From Theileria orientalis strain Shintoku (lineage: Eukaryota; Apicomplexa; Aconoidasida; Piroplasmida; Theileriidae): a stretch of DNA of 64,000 nt. The stretch spans positions 984,001 to 1,048,000 of the forward strand of contig NC_025262.1 of assembly GCF_000740895.1 (NCBI RefSeq), given 5' to 3'. Position 1 is the first letter of the stretch. Each line of letters opens with the position of its first letter. The notes beneath the pieces were generated by a model, which was not told the DNA's origin, did no database searches, and worked only from the letters and a program-made list of their open reading frames with translations. Shown here piece by piece: positions 43,083-55,363 of the stretch. The position numbers and the translations under genes were made by a program.

Positions 43083-45279
43083 ATGGAGGGAATTTCGGAT
43101 ACACCTACTCCAACTTCCACTGGCTTTCAGGCCGAAAATGCGTTAAATGGGTCAGAACCGTCAATGAATAAGTCAATTTTGTCCGCTTCGTTGATCTACA
43201 TGATTCTGAGTAAGTCCCCTATTTATATTTACTATTATACCTTATTTCGTATCTTTCTACGAAGAGCACAGTTTATTTATATTTTTTGACTTAGATTCCA
43301 CCAGGAATCCTAACATAAACCTCCTAAACTCTTAAATTATTTGCTACACCCTATACACATCTTATTCTAACATTGATTGTTAGGTTATTTAAACACCTTC
43401 GGTAACGTTGGCATGTATTTGGTCTCTTATATGAGAGTGTCCGGGAATAGACCCAATGTCAGCTTCAGTTCAGTCTCTTGTATCTTTTCCCTGGCAGTGC
43501 TCCTTCAGAGCCTAAGCGGTCTTTTCACCAGCACTGTGGAGAAGGCACTGGGGACCAGAAAAATCACAATTATCGGCTGCACGATCACTGCGCTGGCCCA
43601 CATAGCCTGCGCTTTTAACCTACACAACCTTACGAGCTTATTATTTTTTTACTCGGTAGTCGGAGGAGTCGCTTCAGGTTACTTTTATTCACAGCCGCAC
43701 ACACATATCTACGTTAAGCTATTTGGCCGGTGTGTAAATGTGTTTTAGGCCTAATACTTCCAATACCTTTGGATGCTGCTGTTAGAACGAACCCGTCCAA
43801 GAGAGGATATATATGTGGATCAGTGTACTTCTACGGCGGCATACTGACGGTACTGCTGTGTCCTCTGCAAACATTCTATATAAATAAAGGAGACGTTAGA
43901 CTGGGCGACATAGTAAAGCCCTCAGGTATGTTCTTATTACATGTGCCTAAACACTGGTGTTTAACCAGAGTTGATTATGTGTGCATATATATATATGTAT
44001 GTGTGTGTACTTATTTGTATGTGTGTGCACGTATGTGTGTGTGTGTATGTGTATGTGTATCCAGGATTAATACAAATTTACAGACAGTGACGTATACTAT
44101 AAAGATGTTAAGCTACTAAATAGGCTGCCTAAGCTATTCATATTGCAAGGCCTACTTTATTTGGTAGTATTGGTAAGTTAAAGCGCCCAATTAAGTACAT
44201 TCACCTGCACATTCGCTAAACCAAACTAAAATGACATTAGGCAATTTGTGTGTACTATCTGGATTTTCCCAAGGATAGAGAACCATCGCCGGATTATGCA
44301 GAGGAGCCAGAGATAGAATACGAGACTTTTATAACCAAAAGTACCCTATTTAGATATACTTGGTGACATCATGACTGTATTCCTTCTATAACGTTGTTTA
44401 GGGCTGAATAACACTGGCGACTTCAAGTCTAACTACAAAAATGACTATACGCAATACCTATACCTGTGGTTTTTAATATATTTGAGTTGGCAGTCGATAA
44501 TTTATCTCCAGTCGTACTGGAAGATAGTGGCACTGTTAAAGCTGGACGGCTCAGATTTATTCATCACGTTCATTGGAGCCGCGGCATCAGCCAGTAACAT
44601 CGTGGGAAGGATATTTTGGGGGATCATCTTCGACATGATAGGATGGAAGATTTCATGGATCATCCTTGTATCAGGCACGCTTTTCCTAACGGTGGCTTCT
44701 TACTTTCTTTTCGAGTACAACTTGACTGTATATGGAATATGGTAAGACCGTACACATATTCACATACATACATACATATGCTCATATGGTTACCTATATA
44801 TATTTATACATAATTGACCATTTTTACCAATTTACTACTCTTCAGGATAACCACCGTGTTCTTCATTCACTCTGGCGTATTTTCAATAGGACCAATGACA
44901 GCTCATCAGTTCTTTGGGCCAAATGTAAGTCCTTACTTTACCCTTTTATACTAGTTACTAATATCATATTTAAACTAGTGACTAATAGTATGTGTATACT
45001 AGTTACTAATAGCGTATGTATACCAGTTACTAATAGCGTATGTACATTTTTGTTGAAATACATTACTAACCAAATTAAACGTAGAAATTTATTATGAGTG
45101 TCGGATTCCTTAACACGGCAAGGGCCGCATCGGGGCTAACGGCTCTGATCTACGCGAACTTCAACTTTTCGAGGTGGAACGACCACCTGCCGATCACGGT
45201 GTCGCTGATCTGCCTCGCTAGTCTGCTCATAATATGGCTTTTCAACACCGGTAAAAACAAAGGTGTGACTCCAGCTTAA
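43083..45279 (+). CDS. Major facilitator superfamily transporter (monocarboxylate-like), 8 exons, 466 aa
   Basis: Exons: 43083..43209, 43384..43677, 43749..43925, 44084..44172, 44241..44340, 44402..44741, 44846..44924, 45085..45279; all phases match. About 10-12 membrane segments are evident, from SILSASLIYMILSYLNTFG to a last segment PITVSLICLASLLIIWLF. Typical MFS features are SLSGLFTSTVEKALGTRKI after TM2, GRIFWGIIFDMIGWK (the G-R-x-x-W-G-x-x-x-D repeat of motif A) after TM8, and SIGPMTAHQFFGPN in the second half. A hydrophilic central loop carries acidic residues (SPDYAEEPEIEYE). The pattern fits MCT/NFD4-like carriers, so export of lactate or another small acid is plausible, but substrate cannot be read from sequence. 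Confidence 0.9.
43975..44062 (+). repeat. GT-rich microsatellite in MFS intron 3
   Basis: An irregular (GT)n/(ATGTGT)n tract interrupted by CA and TA, wholly inside the 43926-44083 intron. Confidence 0.9.
44940..45045 (+). repeat. Intronic TAGTTACTAATAG repeats in MFS intron 7
   Basis: Four to five copies of (C/A)CTAGT(T/G)ACTAATA or CCAGTTACTAATAGCGTATGTA, 20-26 bp apart, fill much of the 160-nt intron. Confidence 0.9.
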
Positions 45280-45372
45280 GTTATTAATTTGATGCTCACA
45301 TGTTACGTGTCTACGTCTTACGTTTGCGGCGACAACATCGTATTCGGGCTCGTCGCTGGGCAAGTCGTGAAA

Positions 45373-47065
45373 TTACTGGTTGAGGTAAAGTGACGTGTCA
45401 ATAGTCTCAGGTATCTCCGGAATTGTGACTTCGAACCTCTTCTGCACGTCTGCGAGAGCCGAAGAGTCCTCTGGCGAGGAGACGAAGGTGATTGCGAGTC
45501 CCTTTGTTCCGAACCTGCCTGCTCTGCCTACTCTGTGCAGGTACGAGTCGGTCGAGTCCGGCATATCGTAGTTGATCACGATGTTCACGCGTTCGACGTC
45601 GATGCCGCGCCCGAAGAGGTCGGTGGCCACCAGAATCCTCTTGTCGAAGTTCTTGAACTGCGTGTACCTGCTAATCCTCTCACTCTGGTCCAGTCCTAAA
45701 AATAAATAAGTGTCCGTTCTAGAGGGTGAGTGAACGACAGTAGATTGGAATGGAAACATAAGTGCCATTTTCATTAAAGCCATGGCAACATTAAATCTTT
45801 AAAACAAGAACAATAATTCTTTGACAAAATCGCATCAAGGTTTAGTTACACCAAAAATAATAACGATTCGTAATAGCAAGAACAAATACATATTGTTAAA
45901 ACAATACAAATAACGATTCGTTATAGCAATAACAAAAACGTATTGTTAAAGCAAAAACAGAAGCAAATCATTATAAAAATAAAAGGGTAAGTAGCAGTAA
46001 AGAAGTTTGTGCGTATTAATACTAACCTGCATGGATGGCGATTGAGGGGAAGTTGCACTCAGTCAGAAGGTTGTTCAACGTCACTGCCCTCGAGACGGAC
46101 TTGACGAAGATGATCACCTGGTTGAACTCGAGGGTGTCGAGGAGGTCGTTCAGCTTCCTGTTCTTGACGCTCTCGGACAACTTGACGTAGTACTGGAGCA
46201 GGCCGTGGAGCGTCAGCTTCGACTCATCGTCGACGAAGACCTCGACGGGCGACTGCATAAAGCGCTTGCAGAGCTCGCGCACCTCGGGCGTCATAGTGGC
46301 GCTGAAGAACATGACCTGCTTCTTCTTCGGCGTCGCCATGAAGATGCTCTGCACGTCCTGGCGCATGTCCAGCTTCTCCAGGCACTTGTCGCACTCGTCG
46401 AGCACAAAGTGCCTGACCGAGTCCATGTTCAGGTGCTTGCCCTTGACGAGCGCCAGGAGTCTCCCGGGCGTGCCCACGAGGATGTGCGGCATCTTCTCCG
46501 GGTCCTTCAGCATTGCCACGTCCTTCTGGATCGGCACGCCGCCGTACACGACCTCGCAGCGCACCGAGGGCAGGTACTTGCTGAAGCGGTCAAACTCGTT
46601 CTTAATTTGGAATGCGAGTTCTCTGGTGTGGCTGATGCCCACGCAGCTAACTCTGCTGATCGGCCTCAGGTTGTCCTGGGCGTCCCTTTTGACGGGCTCG
46701 TCCGCGTCCACGTCGAGCTGTTGCAGGATGCTCAGCACGAAGACTGCCGTCTTTCCCATGCCGCTCTTGGCCTGGCAGAGGATGTCGACTCCCGTGATCG
46801 CGTGCGGGATAGTCTCGTGCTGCACCTCCGACGGGTGCTCGAAGCCTGCGTCCGAGATCGCCCTGAGGATCTCGGGCTTAAGGAAAAAGTCGCGGAACCC
46901 GCTGGCGTGGATTGCGACGTAGCTGCCGCGTCCCATCGTACCGTCCGCCTTCGACTTCTTCCCTCCCGCCGACTTTATAACGTCCTTGGTTGCAACCTTG
47001 GATTCGCCTTCCTCCTCTTCATAATCGACCAAGTCCTCCGTAGCTACGTTCTTGGCTTTAGGCAT
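45373..47065 (-). CDS. UAP56: DECD-box RNA helicase UAP56/Sub2 (DDX39), 2 exons, 453 aa
   Basis: Exons 47065..46027 and 45695..45373 are joined in phase (G+GA) over a 331-nt intron. UAP56/Sub2 acts in spliceosome assembly and recruits export adaptors (TREX) to mRNA. All helicase motifs are present: [14 protein letters not shown] (Q motif), AKSGMGKTA (Walker A with the family's GMGK), HTRELAFQI (Ia), TPGR (Ib), DECD (II), FFSATM (III), IIFVKS (IV), [20 protein letters not shown] (V) and [10 protein letters not shown] (VI). DECD instead of DEAD, with the length, marks the UAP56 subfamily. The N-terminal leader is acidic. It is convergent with the MFS gene (93-bp gap). Confidence 0.97.
45840..45965 (-). 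repeat. Intronic tandem repeat in UAP56 gene
   Basis: Two copies of a ~57-bp unit (AATAACGATTCGT(A/T)ATAGCAA...AACA...TATTGTTAAAACAA) lie in the intron. The AATAGCAATAAC core is similar to the 40-bp intron repeat near 3422. Confidence 0.82.
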
Positions 47066-48006
47066 TTTATCTGTCTGTTTTAGTTATTATTGATTTAATT
47101 GTTCGATTTTAACGCTTGAAAATTAAATATATAAAAAATAATAGGTTTATTTGTACAGAATCCTATAAAACCACGATTCAAATGGTGATTCAGGAAATGT
47201 GGAATATAAGGATTTAAAATTTAAAGCGGTTGTTTTTTAATAGAAACTACACAAATAACTTAAGTAGTGATAAAATAACAGATAATCAACTAAGAATCAT
47301 TATAAATGATGAATCCTTTCTGGCTCTATTAAGGATACTATACCCCACCATCATTAAACGTTAAGAAATTATTATGTGTTAATGCTATAAGTTAATTAAA
47401 GTTGAAATTAACTCATAGCTATTTAAATGGAGTTTTTTAATTGTAACTAAAGTCCTTTGTGTGTAAAAGTTATTAATTATGTGATTGTAATTAAATGTTT
47501 ATTTATTTGCACTAATCTAATTAATTTTAATATGAAGCCTTTTTATTTCATATTTACACTGATCGTATGTGTTATAGCCGATTTTTTATAATGGATTCCA
47601 CCTGTTCTATACTTCTATTTGTATATTCATATACATTGCCTTTATACATTAATTTTTTTATTTATTTATACAATTTTAATTTATGAAATTATTTTTCTCT
47701 GTATATTTAGTTAGTTCACTGCCACAGATAGCCGTTTAATGTTATTTTTGTTTTTTGCACAACACCTCAATATGGATCACAGGCACGACGTAAAATCCCA
47801 CCTGCAATTTTTTAATCTTAAAAATAAATTAATTTTCGTGTTGCATTCAATAGTTACATTACCACGGTAAATACTAACGTGACGATACCAGTTCAATTTA
47901 ATATTTGTTGTCACCTTTAATATTTTGCACGGCATCGCTGACATAAATTTCCCATTAAACATTTATATCCTTTCAATTAAATTGTCACACTAATTTGTGC
48001 CTCAAA
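47066..48006. promoter_or_regulatory. Long AT-rich divergent spacer
   Basis: About 940 bp of very AT-rich DNA between the divergent UAP56 and PITH-protein starts. No open frame with coding composition and no RNA gene were seen. Confidence 0.5.
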
Positions 48007-48705
48007 ATGAATTCAAACTTTGGGAGTGTCGATTATTTATTGCAAAATAATCCTCTTAAATCTCAATCGAAATCGGCCTTCGATTTATACGAAACCAAGA
48101 ACCTGGCTTTGCAGGACAGATGTATAGACCTCACGACTTCTACCGCGTTGAACGTCCTCGACGGAACTTGCGGTCTCAGAGACATACTCTTCTCCTGCTC
48201 TGAGTCGCGCAACTCCATGGTTTCGGACGTTGACCCGCAGCTGATCCTCAAGGTCTTCTTCAGAGAGCCCGTTTGCATAAACTCCATAACTCTCCGGGCC
48301 AACTCTAAACCCGAGAATGTGGACGCCAGTCCCCCCAAGACAGTCCAGGTACCGTTAGTATACCCGTATATTGTACTCGTAGTCACCTTTACACATTACC
48401 ACTTTGAGACGTACCTAGTTATCATCACACATCCTCCTTACTTAATCTTTGTGACTAACATCGATAATTCTCAGATATATGGCAACAGAGGCGAGTTCGA
48501 CTTCAGTGAATCTGACTCTGTTGAGCCTGATCAGGTGGTCGAGTTGAAGGGGTTTGGTCCTGAGGACAAGATAAGCCTGAAGGGGACCAAATTTACCCAC
48601 GTCAAGAGTCTGCAGATATTCATCGTAGATAACACTGATGACACTGATCAGACGTTTTTAAACGAGCTGGTAATTTGGGGAAACGTTCACCCTAACTACA
48701 AATAA
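48007..48705 (+). CDS. PITH-domain protein (PITHD1-like), 2 exons, 190 aa
   Basis: Exons 48007..48348 and 48475..48705 both join in phase 0. The PITH domain (proteasome-interacting, also the C-terminal half of TXNL1) is a beta sandwich that docks on the 19S regulatory particle. Features seen are VDPQLILKVFFREPVCINSI near the start, the SKPENVDASPPKTVQIYGNR edge, SVEPDQVVELKG, and the closing FTHVKSLQIFIVDN plus LNELVIWG. There is no thioredoxin domain, so this is the stand-alone type. Reading through the intron would insert ~42 hydrophobic residues and break the domain, which supports splicing. Confidence 0.9.
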   Translation: MNSNFGSVDYLLQNNPLKSQSKSAFDLYETKNLALQDRCIDLTTSTALNVLDGTCGLRDILFSCSESRNSMVSDVDPQLILKVFFREPVCINSITLRANSKPENVDASPPKTVQVPLVYPYIVLVVTFTHYHFETYLVIITHPPYLIFVTNIDNSQIYGNRGEFDFSESDSVEPDQVVELKGFGPEDKISLKGTKFTHVKSLQIFIVDNTDDTDQTFLNELVIWGNVHPNYK

Positions 48706-48836
48706 GCGACGGTCTGAATCTAGTATCAATTACCTACAATACTCACATACATACATTACTTTACAAACATTTATGTACATGGCGGAACACCAACATATAA
48801 ACCATAATATCGACGTAGACTGATATGTTATGAAAT

Positions 48837-49388
48837 TTATGATGTTTCCAGTTTCTGTTTGTTGAGACGATCTATTGTTGCCTTGACTGACGAGGCTGAC
48901 GATGTGACCAGGGACCAGGCTCCTCCTGCCATTTTCTTCTTGCATCCTTTGCACTGCCAAACGCCCACGGCCTTACGCCTGGTAGCAGTCTGAAGAAAGC
49001 ATGAGTAACATCACATATCACAAGAATAAACTATGACAATACTGGTATGTGAACATGAGAACAGTATCAAACGAAGAAAGGATATCGTTTATAAGTATAC
49101 AGGGTATGGCAATTAAGGGATCTGTACGATTATACGCGTATACTAACCTTTCCACAGAAGGGGCATCCGTATGAGGCGTGTTGCAATAGTTCAATCTTCT
49201 TAGCTTGCTTTCTCAGGGAAGCTCCGTAACGAGTACCATATTTGCCGGCCAATCCAACCTGAATAAAATTAATTGTAAACGAGAATAGAAAATTTAATGC
49301 GAAAATAAATGTTAAGGTGAAGATTCTTTAAGAGTTACGATTTAAATAGATATGCTGAAACACAAACCTTCTTTGTACGCTTGGCCAT
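48837..49388 (-). CDS. RPL37A: Ribosomal protein eL43 (L37a), 3 exons, 94 aa
   Basis: Exons 49388..49368, 49258..49148 and 48989..48837 all join in phase 0. eL43 is a zinc-ribbon protein of the large subunit. [20 protein letters not shown] is the standard start. The zinc ligands are intact (CPFC and CKGC), and the end [19 protein letters not shown] matches the family. The first coding exon has only seven codons, a common layout in ribosomal protein genes. It is convergent with the PITH gene. Confidence 0.97.
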
Positions 49389-49761
49389 TGTTATATAGAT
49401 TTGAGTCTTAAGACAAAAAGTTAATTAATTTGTATACAAATAATTTGTCAAATATGAAATAGAGAACTGAATTAATAAGGGATAATCAGTGTTGAAAAAT
49501 GAGAAAGGTGGGGGGGTGTTAAAAGTGCCTATTAAAAAGGGCAAGCCGGTAAATGGCTAAAATGGGCTCAATGGGACCGAATAAACGACACACAAAATAC
49601 ACACGAGAATTAAATATGTGAGGAATCTTCATAAATTCACCTAAAAATGTATACTAGGATGTAGCGTGTATGAGAGTGTATATCAAATTAAAGAAGGGGG
49701 GATAAAGCGACTTGTATCACTTTGTAGGCGATATCTTTAAATGAATTGTTTACATCACGGC
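49389..49761. other. Spacer between SEC61G and eL43
   Basis: About 370 bp, both neighbours on the minus strand. A G-run (GGTGGGGGGGTG) lies at 49509-49520 and AGGGGGGATAAAG near 49695. No gene was recognised. Confidence 0.5.
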
Positions 49762-50010
49762 TCACTTTGGAGAGCTCACCAGTATGTTGTTAACAGGTAT
49801 AAACAATAGTTTTACAAAATAGCCAATGAATCCCATGATGAAGAATCCAACTGAACAGGCGTTGAGTATCCTCATATACTCCTTACGATCCGGTTTTGTG
49901 CACTTGCGGACTAGGCGGGTACTCCCGTTAACAAATTCCGTTACAACCTTCACTGTGTATCCAACGGGATTTGAGGGGTCCAAAAACAGTTTTGGAACCT
50001 GAAACTTCAT
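49762..50010 (-). CDS. SEC61G: SEC61 gamma subunit of the ER translocon, 82 aa
   Basis: A single exon from an ATG at 50010. SEC61 gamma (SecE) clamps the protein-conducting channel. The family signature is clear: [17 protein letters not shown] followed by a single tail-anchoring membrane helix ([20 protein letters not shown]) and NNILVSS. The N-terminal helix ([11 protein letters not shown]) lies on the membrane surface. Length is slightly above the usual ~68 because of the [19 protein letters not shown] leader. Confidence 0.96.
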   Translation of the reverse strand: MKFQVPKLFLDPSNPVGYTVKVVTEFVNGSTRLVRKCTKPDRKEYMRILNACSVGFFIMGFIGYFVKLLFIPVNNILVSSPK

Positions 50011-51075
50011 TTTCAAAAAGAATGTTAACGGTTTAATGAGTTTAATAGAATATACAGGCTTTGATTTAATTTAAAATTATAACTTCGTATTATTAATAGT
50101 TCGTACAGCAATTTAATATGGTGGAGTATTTATGCCCAAATTAACATAATTTGTACCTCACTAAAAGCATTATAAGTTACGATAATTTTTTACTAGTCGT
50201 GACAATTGATGTAAATTTTAATTTAAAAACTGTACTCGCAAATACCATGGGGCCGAACACATAAATAGGTAATATGTATCACTCTTGATGAACCAAATTA
50301 TTTGAAACACCAATATAGGCTTTTTGCATAAATTATTATTTTTCAATTTGAAGGTAAATTTTGGTGTCTTTGGTTCATTTTTACACCTTTTAGATTCAAA
50401 ATTAATTAAACGAATATACTTACCTTCCGATTCAGAATGAAAATGTTTAAACCTTTTTTAGTTCTAGTATATGCTAAGCTTTATACATAAATTGATTAAA
50501 TAGTTTATTTTTGATATATTGTATGTGTAACGTAATATGTGTTGTTTTGTTGACATCATGTACCTAAATTTATTCGCAAATTTCATATTATTTATCTGAT
50601 ATTGATCCCTATATTAGATAAACTCCAATTTTTGCAGTTTTTTGCATATTTGTCGACTTTGTCAGTCTGCTCCTTCTTTAGCCATGACACTTGTGAGGTG
50701 ATGTGTTACGTAGTTTGCCAGTATTTATGTTTTATTTATTTTGTTTACACGGTTGTAATTGTACAGTTATTTTAAGGGGATCTGAGGATCGTTTTGCCTG
50801 TAATTATATTTTAATTTGTTAATGTGTATGTAAAATTATCATCACTTCTGGGCCTGATAGACAATTTAGTTTCACGGATGGTAAATATGAGCCATTTTAA
50901 AGCTAATTTCATTCTAAAAATTCAATAACAAGTTGTAGTTAATGTAAATACAATCTAACTCACAAATGTGTATACTATACTAGATTTTAACGCAACTGTG
51001 TATCTCAAAATAGAGATTGTAAATTATAAAAAAATGTAAAAGTATAGTAAAAAGGGGTACTTGATAGTATAGAAA
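50011..51075. promoter_or_regulatory. Long AT-rich divergent spacer
   Basis: About 1.07 kb, very AT-rich, between the divergent SEC61G and SNF-like transporter genes. I see no coding exon, tRNA or repeat. Confidence 0.5.
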
Positions 51076-54000
51076 ATGAATACTATTAAATCGGGTAGTT
51101 TAATTCACGAAAACGATGCAAGATCGATAAACGAGACGGAGTTATCCCACGCAGGAAGCAGAGCACGAAGCGTACAAGCAAAGCCACCACTGAGAGTGCG
51201 CCTAATCGAAAAGGCGACGGCGTACTCGAAGAGCACGAGCTACAGAAGACACGTGTACTCAAAGTACACCTCGGACAAAATGTACAGGAACGTGGAGAGG
51301 GACGAAATACAAGGAGAAGCAAACAGAGCGCTGATGCGCAAGGACTGCTTCCAGGCAAACTATAACGACTACATCCCGTCGAGCTTCGACAAGGTGTACG
51401 ACAGAGACAGACTGATCAACATACCGTTCGACGACATCGACGCAATAGGAAGGCTGCAGCCGAACCAGGAGAAAATGCTCTCAATAAGTAACTTCAGAAC
51501 GCCGTTCGAGTACCTGACCTCGAGCATGAGCTTCGGAGCGCTGAGCCTGAACAAGAGCTTCATCAAGTCGAACATAACGCTGACGGCCTCGAACCAGTTC
51601 AGCATCGGAAGCAGCGGAATTAACCAGGCGAGCATCGGGAGCAGCATGAGTAACCAGATGCCAATCAACCAGTCGAGCATCGGGAGCGGAGCAGGAACCC
51701 AGATGCCAATCAACCAGCTGAGCCTGGCGGGAATTAACCAGAGCAGCATTGGAAGCAAGTCTGAGAACGTGATCGTGGACCTGATCAAAAACGGAATGAG
51801 CCCGGGAGAAGTGGCGAAGCTGTCGGACGTGTTCCAGTACCCGAGCTGTTTCAGAAAGGTGACGGGCTCGATCATCCCGTGGCTGCAAAGGCAGCTGAGG
51901 CTGGGCTACTGGAACAACAACTCATCGCTGTTCATCCTGTGCCTGACGATGGCGCTCTCAGTGGGCAGCGTGGAGACGATATTCAAGCTCAACTCGACCT
52001 GGGGAGGCCTGATCTTCCTGTTCACATACCTCGTGGCCTTCCTGTTCATCGTGCAGCCGATGTTCTGCCTAGAGCTGGGCCTGGGGCAGCTATTCAGGTG
52101 CAGCCCCTTTGAGATATTCGACAAGCTGGTGCCGGGCATGGGCGGAGTGGGAGTGGCGATGGTGATCCTGTGCCTGCTGAGCGCGTGCATCGCCTCGAGC
52201 AGGACGTGCTCGGAGTACCTGATATACCTGAGCAACGTGTTCAGAGAGAAAATGGTGTGGACGCTCTCGGAGCTTGACGTGGAAAGGTGCGAAAGCCTGG
52301 GCAAAAACGTGCTCGAGTGCACGAAGCTGAACCCGCTGTGCTACATCGTGGAGGGGCAGTGCAGGGCAAACAGACTTGGCAAGGCGTACCTGGCGTACCA
52401 GGACCTGTTCGACAACCCGGACGTGGACCTGGGCTACGTCGACTACAAGCTGGTGGTGGGCACGGCAGTGACCTACTTCCTGGTATTCACGCTGCAGATG
52501 ATAGGACTCACGAACTTCACGTTCTTCGCCTTCATCCTGGTCGTGGTGATCTTCTTCCTCTCGCACGCGCAGGTCTACTTCAGCACGCTGCTGGAGGGCT
52601 CGACGTCATACTTCTTCGACTCAATCACGAAGATGGACCTGAAGATGCTCTACAAAAACTCGAGGCTGTGGTCGCACTCGGTGCGCTGCTGCATCTACGA
52701 GTACGTCATCGGAAACGGGATATACTCGACGCTCGCGAGCAAGTCGCGCATCGGGTATGACCTGTCGTCGGAGGCGCTCGGCGTCGGCATCCTCTCGGGC
52801 TACGTCACGTCGCTGCAGTTCTTCTCGGCGCTGGCGCTGGTGGGCTACTTCTGCCTGCGGATGGGGAAGGTGCCGGAGGACATTTTGTGGATGCTGGAGC
52901 AGGACTCGTCCTTCGTGCTGCTGCCGATGGGCTTCATCGCCACGCACAACATGGAGCGCACGCTCCTGGTGCTCCAGTTCTGCTCCTGCTTCATCCTGAT
53001 CACGTTCACGCTCTCGATTCAGATCGAGGTGATCATGACGACGCTGACGCGGTTCGTGAAGGTGCGCAAGGTCTACGTGGCGGCGGCAATATCGTCGATC
53101 ATGGTGCTGGCCTGCGTGCCGCTGTGCAGCAGGGGAGGGAAGAGGATCATCTGGTTCCTGGAGATAGCGGTGGGGGACCTGGGCAGAGTGTTCATGGTGC
53201 TGATGACCTGCATCGTGATAGGCTGGTTCTACGGCTCCGAGGAGCAGATCAAGAAGGTGGGGCGCCTGCCACTCTACGTGTTCAACGCGACCTTCTGGGT
53301 GGGGAACGTCGCAGCCTCGCTGGGGGAGCTGCTCGACGAGACGCTGCCGCTCTACGTGATGTGGCTCTTCCGCGTGCTCGGAATCCTGCTGGCAGTGCTG
53401 CTGTCGACACTGACGTACCTGCTGCGCCCGCCAAAGTCGACCGCGGCGGACTACGCGAACAAGGACCAGGCGGAATACACGGTGGACAACAGCTACACGC
53501 TGAACAGTCCATTCGCGTCGATCAAGGAAAACTACGACGCGGCACTGTTGAAGGAGTACGAAAAGAGAAAGGCATCGGAAGCGTACGAGGGCTCGGGAAA
53601 GCCTGCGATTCCGGAATTTGGGTATCGCTCAGTCAAGTCGGGGCCAACGTCAAAGGCCGGCAGTCCCAGAAACCTGGTGATCGCCAGCCACATTGGCAGC
53701 ATAGGGCCTGAGCAGACGTACGTAAAGACCTACGAGGGGTACGAAAACAGGGATGCAGGCTCGGCGGCAGGAGACAACTTTGAGCAGATGGGCAATGCTG
53801 CCAGTGTCGGAAATCCGGACAACGTGAACAAAGAGACTCAGGAGAACCTGCGGCAGCTAAGGAGGGAGCGCAGGAAGCAGAGGACGAGGGAGCTGGGCGA
53901 GCTGATGCTGACGCTGTTCATAGGCAACATAGAGGTGTTCAGAAGGGAGTTTGGGCGAATCAGCCCGATGAACAAGACGCACAACATTTGCTGGTCGGTC

Positions 54001-54461
54001 GTGTGGTCGATTTCGATCAAGTGGGTGTCCTGCTGCCTCCTCTCGAACGCGCTGGCTGACATCCTCGAGGAGATCCTGTCCGCCGAGCGCGTGGAGAGGA
54101 ACATCCACACGATCCCGACCAAGTTCAAGGTGCTCACGATAGTGATATGGCTCCTGCTGATCCTGATCATAGCACTCTACCCGCTGCTCAAGGTCAGTTT
54201 CCCCTTGCCACTACTGTTATTGGCATTTATTTACCACAATTAGTTAACTAGTTTGCAGTACCTAGTTGTTAGTTAGGAGATGGTGACAAGCGGCACTACT
54301 TGCTGAGTGTTACTAGTAGCAGTAACTAATGGCCTGTTTAGAAGTTCATCTACAAGAAACGGAAGTTGGAGGTGATCGACCTGTACGAACTGCCCTCGTG
54401 CCCTAGGGAAATGACTAGGTTCAAGTTTAAGATTGGGTACCTGTTTAGAGAGTTGTATTAG
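51076..54461 (+). CDS. SLC6/SNF-family-like transporter, 2 exons, 1,078 aa
   Basis: Exons 51076..54192 and 54342..54461 join in phase 0. A cytosolic N-terminus of about 290 residues includes degenerate INQSSIGS repeats. About twelve membrane segments follow. The first block (LFILCLTMALSVGSVETIFK, then STWGGLIFLFTYLVAFLFIV and QPMFCLELGLGQLFRCSPFE) matches the TM1-TM2 plan of sodium/neurotransmitter symporters, including the E-L-x-L-G-Q motif. The canonical G-N-x-W-R-F-P at TM1 is not preserved, so ion coupling may differ. A Cys-rich loop (ERCESLGKNVLECTKLNPLC, then GQCR) sits where family members have a disulphide-bearing extracellular loop. The C-terminal third has a long cytosolic stretch, a basic helix (RRERRKQRTRELG) and two more hydrophobic segments. 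Substrate is unknown; amino acids are likely. Confidence 0.82.
51595..51765 (+). repeat. Degenerate INQSSIGS coding repeats
   Basis: About five imperfect repeats encode SIGS(S/G)..NQ(M/S) and MPINQSSIGS-like units in the transporter's N-terminal region; the two MPINQ copies are near-identical at DNA level. Confidence 0.85.
54193..54341 (+). repeat. CTAGTTA-type words in SNF transporter intron
   Basis: This 149-nt intron has TTAGTTAACTAGTTTGCAGT, GTACCTAGTTGTTAGTTAGG and GTTACTAGTAGCAGTAACTA, closely similar to words in the RRP12-like, KRS, MFS and P5A ATPase introns. Confidence 0.75.
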
Positions 54462-55261
54462 CGTGCCCGCCCAGAATCATATTAGAATCTCATACCCATG
54501 AATGGTATGTGTTAAGGTAGCTATGCCGTTACTTGTTTAGTACAATACTGGGAATGTTATATTAGGTAATAAAACAAAATCGACAATGTGTGAGTGAGAA
54601 TATAATAATATCAATAAACAGTCAGTATGTCAGGATCATAACAGGCCCAACTCACATTGTGTATTAAATAAACAAAATATATTATACAAATCCTTAATAT
54701 TTTAATCACTTGTGAATTTTTAATTTTATGTTTGGATTTAACTAATATTTGAGTTAAATTCCCAATGTCAAATACATTTATCACAATATGTCATTTTTAA
54801 CACAATATCATAATAATCAACGTCAACTTGTATATTAAATTACAATTTAAATATTTATACAAGTTGTTTCATTAATTATTTTGTAATTAATTTGGTCAAG
54901 GTTTTCAACTTTAATCAGGTTGTTAAAATTTTATTTTACGTTCACAAATACAATTATGTTTTATTAAAATTTAAATTAGCACTTTTAAATTAAGATTTAC
55001 AAATACAATGTTAGTGTTAATTATTGAGTATTTAGTAAAATTAATGTATTTGGAGTTTTTTTTATGTACGTTTTGATTCATTTAATTTCAATTGTACATT
55101 TTAACGATACGGTTTTTAACAACAGGAAAACGTCCTGTACACAATGTCTAATTTAATATTTAAACTATATTATTAATAAAGAAATCTACTCACACACAAT
55201 ATCAACTAGTCAGACTTTGACATCAAACGACAAATAACATAAAGTAAATAAACGTATAATA
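54462..55261. other. AT-rich convergent spacer
   Basis: About 800 bp, very AT-rich, between the transporter and the duplicated locus. No gene was recognised. Confidence 0.5.
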
Positions 55262-55363
55262 TAAAGGACTTTATATTATTCGACAAGCAGCGTAGTAAAC
55301 AAAAGTCCCAGATTGTTTATTACTGATTTTATATTAATCATTTATTAATTATCCAATAAGATT

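Noticed and set aside
43975..44090. Open frame rich in Cys/Val/Tyr continuing past the third MFS exon
   Set aside because: It is translation of a GT microsatellite in an intron; splicing at 43925/44084 restores the transporter frame.
46205..47083. Plus-strand open frame opposite UAP56
   Set aside because: Antisense shadow of a certain helicase gene; composition is explained by reverse-complemented codons.
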